A DNA stretch of 16,057 nucleotides, taken from NCBI GenBank assembly GCA_964582415.1, contig CAZOSF010000055.1, forward strand, positions 1 to 16,057, given 5' to 3'. How positions within the stretch are numbered: the first letter of the stretch is position 1; each line of letters begins with the position of its first letter. This DNA is from CAZOSF01 sp964582415. Lineage in GTDB: Bacteria > Bacteroidota > Bacteroidia > Flavobacteriales > Flavobacteriaceae. The notes under the pieces were generated by a model, which made no database searches, was not told where the DNA came from, and worked only from the letters and a program-made list of their open reading frames with translations. A program made the position numbers and the translations under genes. Of the stretch, positions 13,702-16,057 are shown piece after piece.

Positions 13702-15603
13702 TTGAGCAATTCCCTAACATATCGTGTTTATGATTTCCTCAAGGCGTACCCCCCCTTTCACATTTTGAAAAAGGAGGAACTGATGGCTTTAAGTGAGACG
13801 GTAAAAATTCTCTACTTTGAAGAAGGAGAAACCCTTTTCACTTTGGGGGATTTACCCAAGGATCACTTCTTCGTGGTGAAGGAAGGTGCTATTGGGTTGT
13901 ACACCGATGGAACGGAAGGGAAACTGCTCATTAATATTTGTGATGAAGGGGAACTCTTCGGATTGCGGCCCTTGGTGGAGAAGGATGCCTATAAACTCCA
14001 TGCCATTGCCAAGGAAGAAACCATGGTGTACACGATTTCAGTCGCGAAGATTACCGAATTTATGGCAACCAATACAACCCTTCGCCAATTTATAGATGCG
14101 AGCTTTAAGGTGAATTTGGCCCAAGGGGATTCCGAGTTTTTTAGGAGTCCCTTACAAACCTCGATTAAGGAAACGTTCTTCGATCATCAGCTCGTAGATT
14201 TCAGTAAGGAACCTGTGGTCTGTACGCCCAAACATTCCATTCAGGAAGCTGCATTAATGATGGAGGCAAAGCGGGTAGGTTCCATTATTGTAGTTGATAA
14301 AGACTGCCCTATTGGAATCATTACCGATAAGGACTTACGCCTGAAAGTTGCCACAGGGAAATCGACTATTGTAGAGCCTGTAACGGCAATCATGTCCAGC
14401 CCTGTGATTTCAGCCCAGCCTACTATTACGGTGGCTGAGGCGCAAATCAAAATGTTGAAACACAAGATTACCCATTTATGCATTACCCAAAATGGAGAAC
14501 CAGATACCGAATTGGTAGGGATTCTGTCCGAACATGATATTGTTGCCCTTAGAGGAAATAATCCTTACAGTCTGCTGAAAGAGATTCGAAGGGCTTCTAG
14601 TATCGAGAGTCTGGCTGAAATACGCGAACGCTTGGGCGTACTTATTCAAAAATACATGGGGCAAGAAGCTACCATGGAATTTCTTACACAGGTGACCGGT
14701 GCCATAAATGATGCATTGACCGATAAACTCATCAGCCTTTGTTTGGCTTCGCAACCCACACCTCCACCAGTACCCTTTGCATGGATGGCCTTGGGCAGTC
14801 AGGGTAGGGACGAACAATTATTGCTTACAGACCAAGACAACGCTTTAGTTTATGATGATGTTTCTGAAGAATTCGAGGCAGAAACTAAAGCCTATTTTGA
14901 AACATTGGCCGAAAAGGTAGTAGATGGTTTGAATGTGATGGGGTATGAATATTGTCCTGCCGAGATGATGGCCAGCAATCCGAAATGGTGTTTGTCTTTA
15001 TCTCAATGGAAGCGACAGTTTGAACATTGGATCAAGCAACCCGATGAAGACACCATTATGTTATGTACCATCTTTTTCGACTTTAAAAGGGTGTATGGTG
15101 AAAAACGACTCACGGAAGACTTGGCCGCGCATATCTTTGAGTCTATAGGCTCCTTCGATCTCTTCCTTCATTATTTGGCACGAAATGCCGTTCAGAATCC
15201 TGCACCCATTGGTTTCTTCCGACAGTTCATCGTAGAAAAGGATGCCGAGCATAAAAATGAGTTCGATCTGAAAGCCCGTGCATTGATGCCGTTAATAGAT
15301 GCTGCACGAGTACTTACCCTTTCGCACAGCATCGGCGGTGTAAATAGCACGGTGGAACGGTATCGCGTTTTGGCGGAGAAAGAGCCCCACAACAAGGAAC
15401 TATTCGAGAGCTGCGAGGAAGCTTTTAAGGAACTGCTGCGCATCCGAGTAGAACAGGGATTACGGGATGATGATTCGGGGCGCTATTTGGATTTGGAGCG
15501 CCTGAATAAATTCGAAAAACTGCAACTTCGGGCGTGTTTCAAACCACTAAAGGATATTCAGGAGGTGCTGAGGGTTCGTTTTAAACTGGCGCAAATAATG
15601 TAA
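13702..15603 (+). CDS. cNMP-binding/CBS/DUF294 nucleotidyltransferase protein
   Basis: A 633-residue cytoplasmic protein, probably a signal transducer. The start is TTG at 13702: an in-frame stop lies 30 bases upstream (13672-13674), no ATG intervenes, and the first in-frame Met (residue 28) would cut into the cNMP domain. Domains in order: cyclic-nucleotide-binding-type (about 15-135); a CBS pair (about 168-285; VGSIIVVD and GIITDKDLR, ITHLCI and GILSEHD); a DUF294 nucleotidyltransferase of the GlnD/pol-beta type (about 320-460; GSQGRDEQ 365-372, TDQDNAL 376-382 with metal ligands D377/D379); and the DUF294 C-terminal helical domain (about 490-633). All catalytic residues are present. The modified target is unknown. 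Proteins of this type recur beside acs/actP genes in other bacteria, which suggests a link to carboxylate metabolism. An exonuclease gene follows after two bases. Confidence 0.92.
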   Translation: MSNSLTYRVYDFLKAYPPFHILKKEELMALSETVKILYFEEGETLFTLGDLPKDHFFVVKEGAIGLYTDGTEGKLLINICDEGELFGLRPLVEKDAYKLHAIAKEETMVYTISVAKITEFMATNTTLRQFIDASFKVNLAQGDSEFFRSPLQTSIKETFFDHQLVDFSKEPVVCTPKHSIQEAALMMEAKRVGSIIVVDKDCPIGIITDKDLRLKVATGKSTIVEPVTAIMSSPVISAQPTITVAEAQIKMLKHKITHLCITQNGEPDTELVGILSEHDIVALRGNNPYSLLKEIRRASSIESLAEIRERLGVLIQKYMGQEATMEFLTQVTGAINDALTDKLISLCLASQPTPPPVPFAWMALGSQGRDEQLLLTDQDNALVYDDVSEEFEAETKAYFETLAEKVVDGLNVMGYEYCPAEMMASNPKWCLSLSQWKRQFEHWIKQPDEDTIMLCTIFFDFKRVYGEKRLTEDLAAHIFESIGSFDLFLHYLARNAVQNPAPIGFFRQFIVEKDAEHKNEFDLKARALMPLIDAARVLTLSHSIGGVNSTVERYRVLAEKEPHNKELFESCEEAFKELLRIRVEQGLRDDDSGRYLDLERLNKFEKLQLRACFKPLKDIQEVLRVRFKLAQIM

Positions 15604-15605
15604 AG

Positions 15606-16057
15606 ATGGGGTTGTTTTCAATTAATAGATATCCAGATTTTTGGCGCCAGTATGAAAAGCAGTTTTCAACTAAAACCCCTACACATTTAGAAGACGCTTC
15701 CTTCGTGGTTTTCGATACGGAAACCACCGGATTGAATACTTCCAAGAATAAAATCTTAAGCATTGGCGCCATCAAAATCAACCTAAAGGAAATGGCGGTA
15801 AATCAAAGTTTGGAGGTGTTTATACGCCAACAACAATTCAATCGGGACACCGTGCCGATTCATGGAATTTTGCGACAAGGGGTGGAGCAAAAGGTGAGTG
15901 AGGAAGAAGCGTTAAAGCTCTTTCTGGGATTTATCGAAAATGCCATTTTGGTCGCGCATCATATCGCTTTCGATGTGGCGATGATCAATCAATTGCTTAA
16001 AAGTTTCAAATTACCAAAACTGAAAAATAAATTAATCGATACGGCCGACATCTATCG
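15606..16057 (+). CDS. DnaQ-family 3'-5' exonuclease, partial (C-terminus beyond window)
   Basis: From ATG 15606 the frame is open for 150 codons to the window end. Exo I is visible as FDTETTGL (D37 and E39 are metal ligands) and Exo II as ILVAHHIAFD (D123). Exo III lies beyond the edge. IPIHG-like VPIHGI (83-88) is typical of DNA polymerase III epsilon-type exonucleases. A short N-terminal helix region (1-30) precedes the domain. The gene begins two bases after the DUF294 gene's stop, which implies tight co-expression. It is unlikely to be the replicative proofreading subunit, because this family's accessory members occur beside DUF294 genes. Substrate (DNA, RNA or a nucleotide adduct) is unknown. 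Confidence 0.9.
   Translation, partial: MGLFSINRYPDFWRQYEKQFSTKTPTHLEDASFVVFDTETTGLNTSKNKILSIGAIKINLKEMAVNQSLEVFIRQQQFNRDTVPIHGILRQGVEQKVSEEEALKLFLGFIENAILVAHHIAFDVAMINQLLKSFKLPKLKNKLIDTADIY

Overview
The window looks like chromosomal DNA of a marine-type member of the Bacteroidota, most likely a Flavobacteriaceae. The evidence is a TonB-dependent receptor with an N-terminal carboxypeptidase-regulatory-like domain, a Bacteroidota-style -7 box (TAnnTTTG), almost no Shine-Dalgarno sequences, and characteristic protein families. There are no rRNA or tRNA genes and no CRISPR array. No stretch longer than 300 bases lacks a gene.

Most of the window is an acetate/short-chain carboxylate locus. In transcription order on the minus strand, one operon encodes an outer-membrane porin, the small subunit (DUF4212) and the large subunit of a Na+/solute symporter, and ends in a clear terminator at 9678-9705. 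A second operon follows: a 64-residue membrane protein overlapping a CrbS/CbrA-like sensor kinase (SLC5 transporter fused to a STAC region and a histidine kinase), a single-domain response regulator, a 74-residue membrane protein overlapping a PrpE-type acyl-CoA synthetase, and acetyl-CoA synthetase (acs). It ends in a strong terminator at 2276-2308. Together these make a pathway: outer-membrane entry, Na+-driven uptake, sensing, and activation to acetyl-CoA and probably propionyl-CoA.

At the left edge, a separate minus-strand unit carries a small anchored protein and a TonB-dependent receptor cut by the window edge. At the right, a short zinc-ribbon plus helix-turn-helix protein (resembling IS1 InsA but with no catalytic transposase) sits between the porin operon and a divergent plus-strand pair. 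That pair is a cNMP-binding/CBS/DUF294 nucleotidyltransferase protein and a DnaQ-type exonuclease cut by the right edge.

The most unusual signal is a near-identical 26-27 base element present twice, in inverted orientation: upstream of the porin (13042-13068), and across the response-regulator stop codon in front of the prpE-acs part of the second operon (6384-6409). It is either a shared operator of the two halves of the acetate system, or a stretch that lets the two mRNAs pair with each other. The response regulator has no DNA-binding domain, so the InsA-like protein is a candidate for the missing transcription factor; this is an inference.
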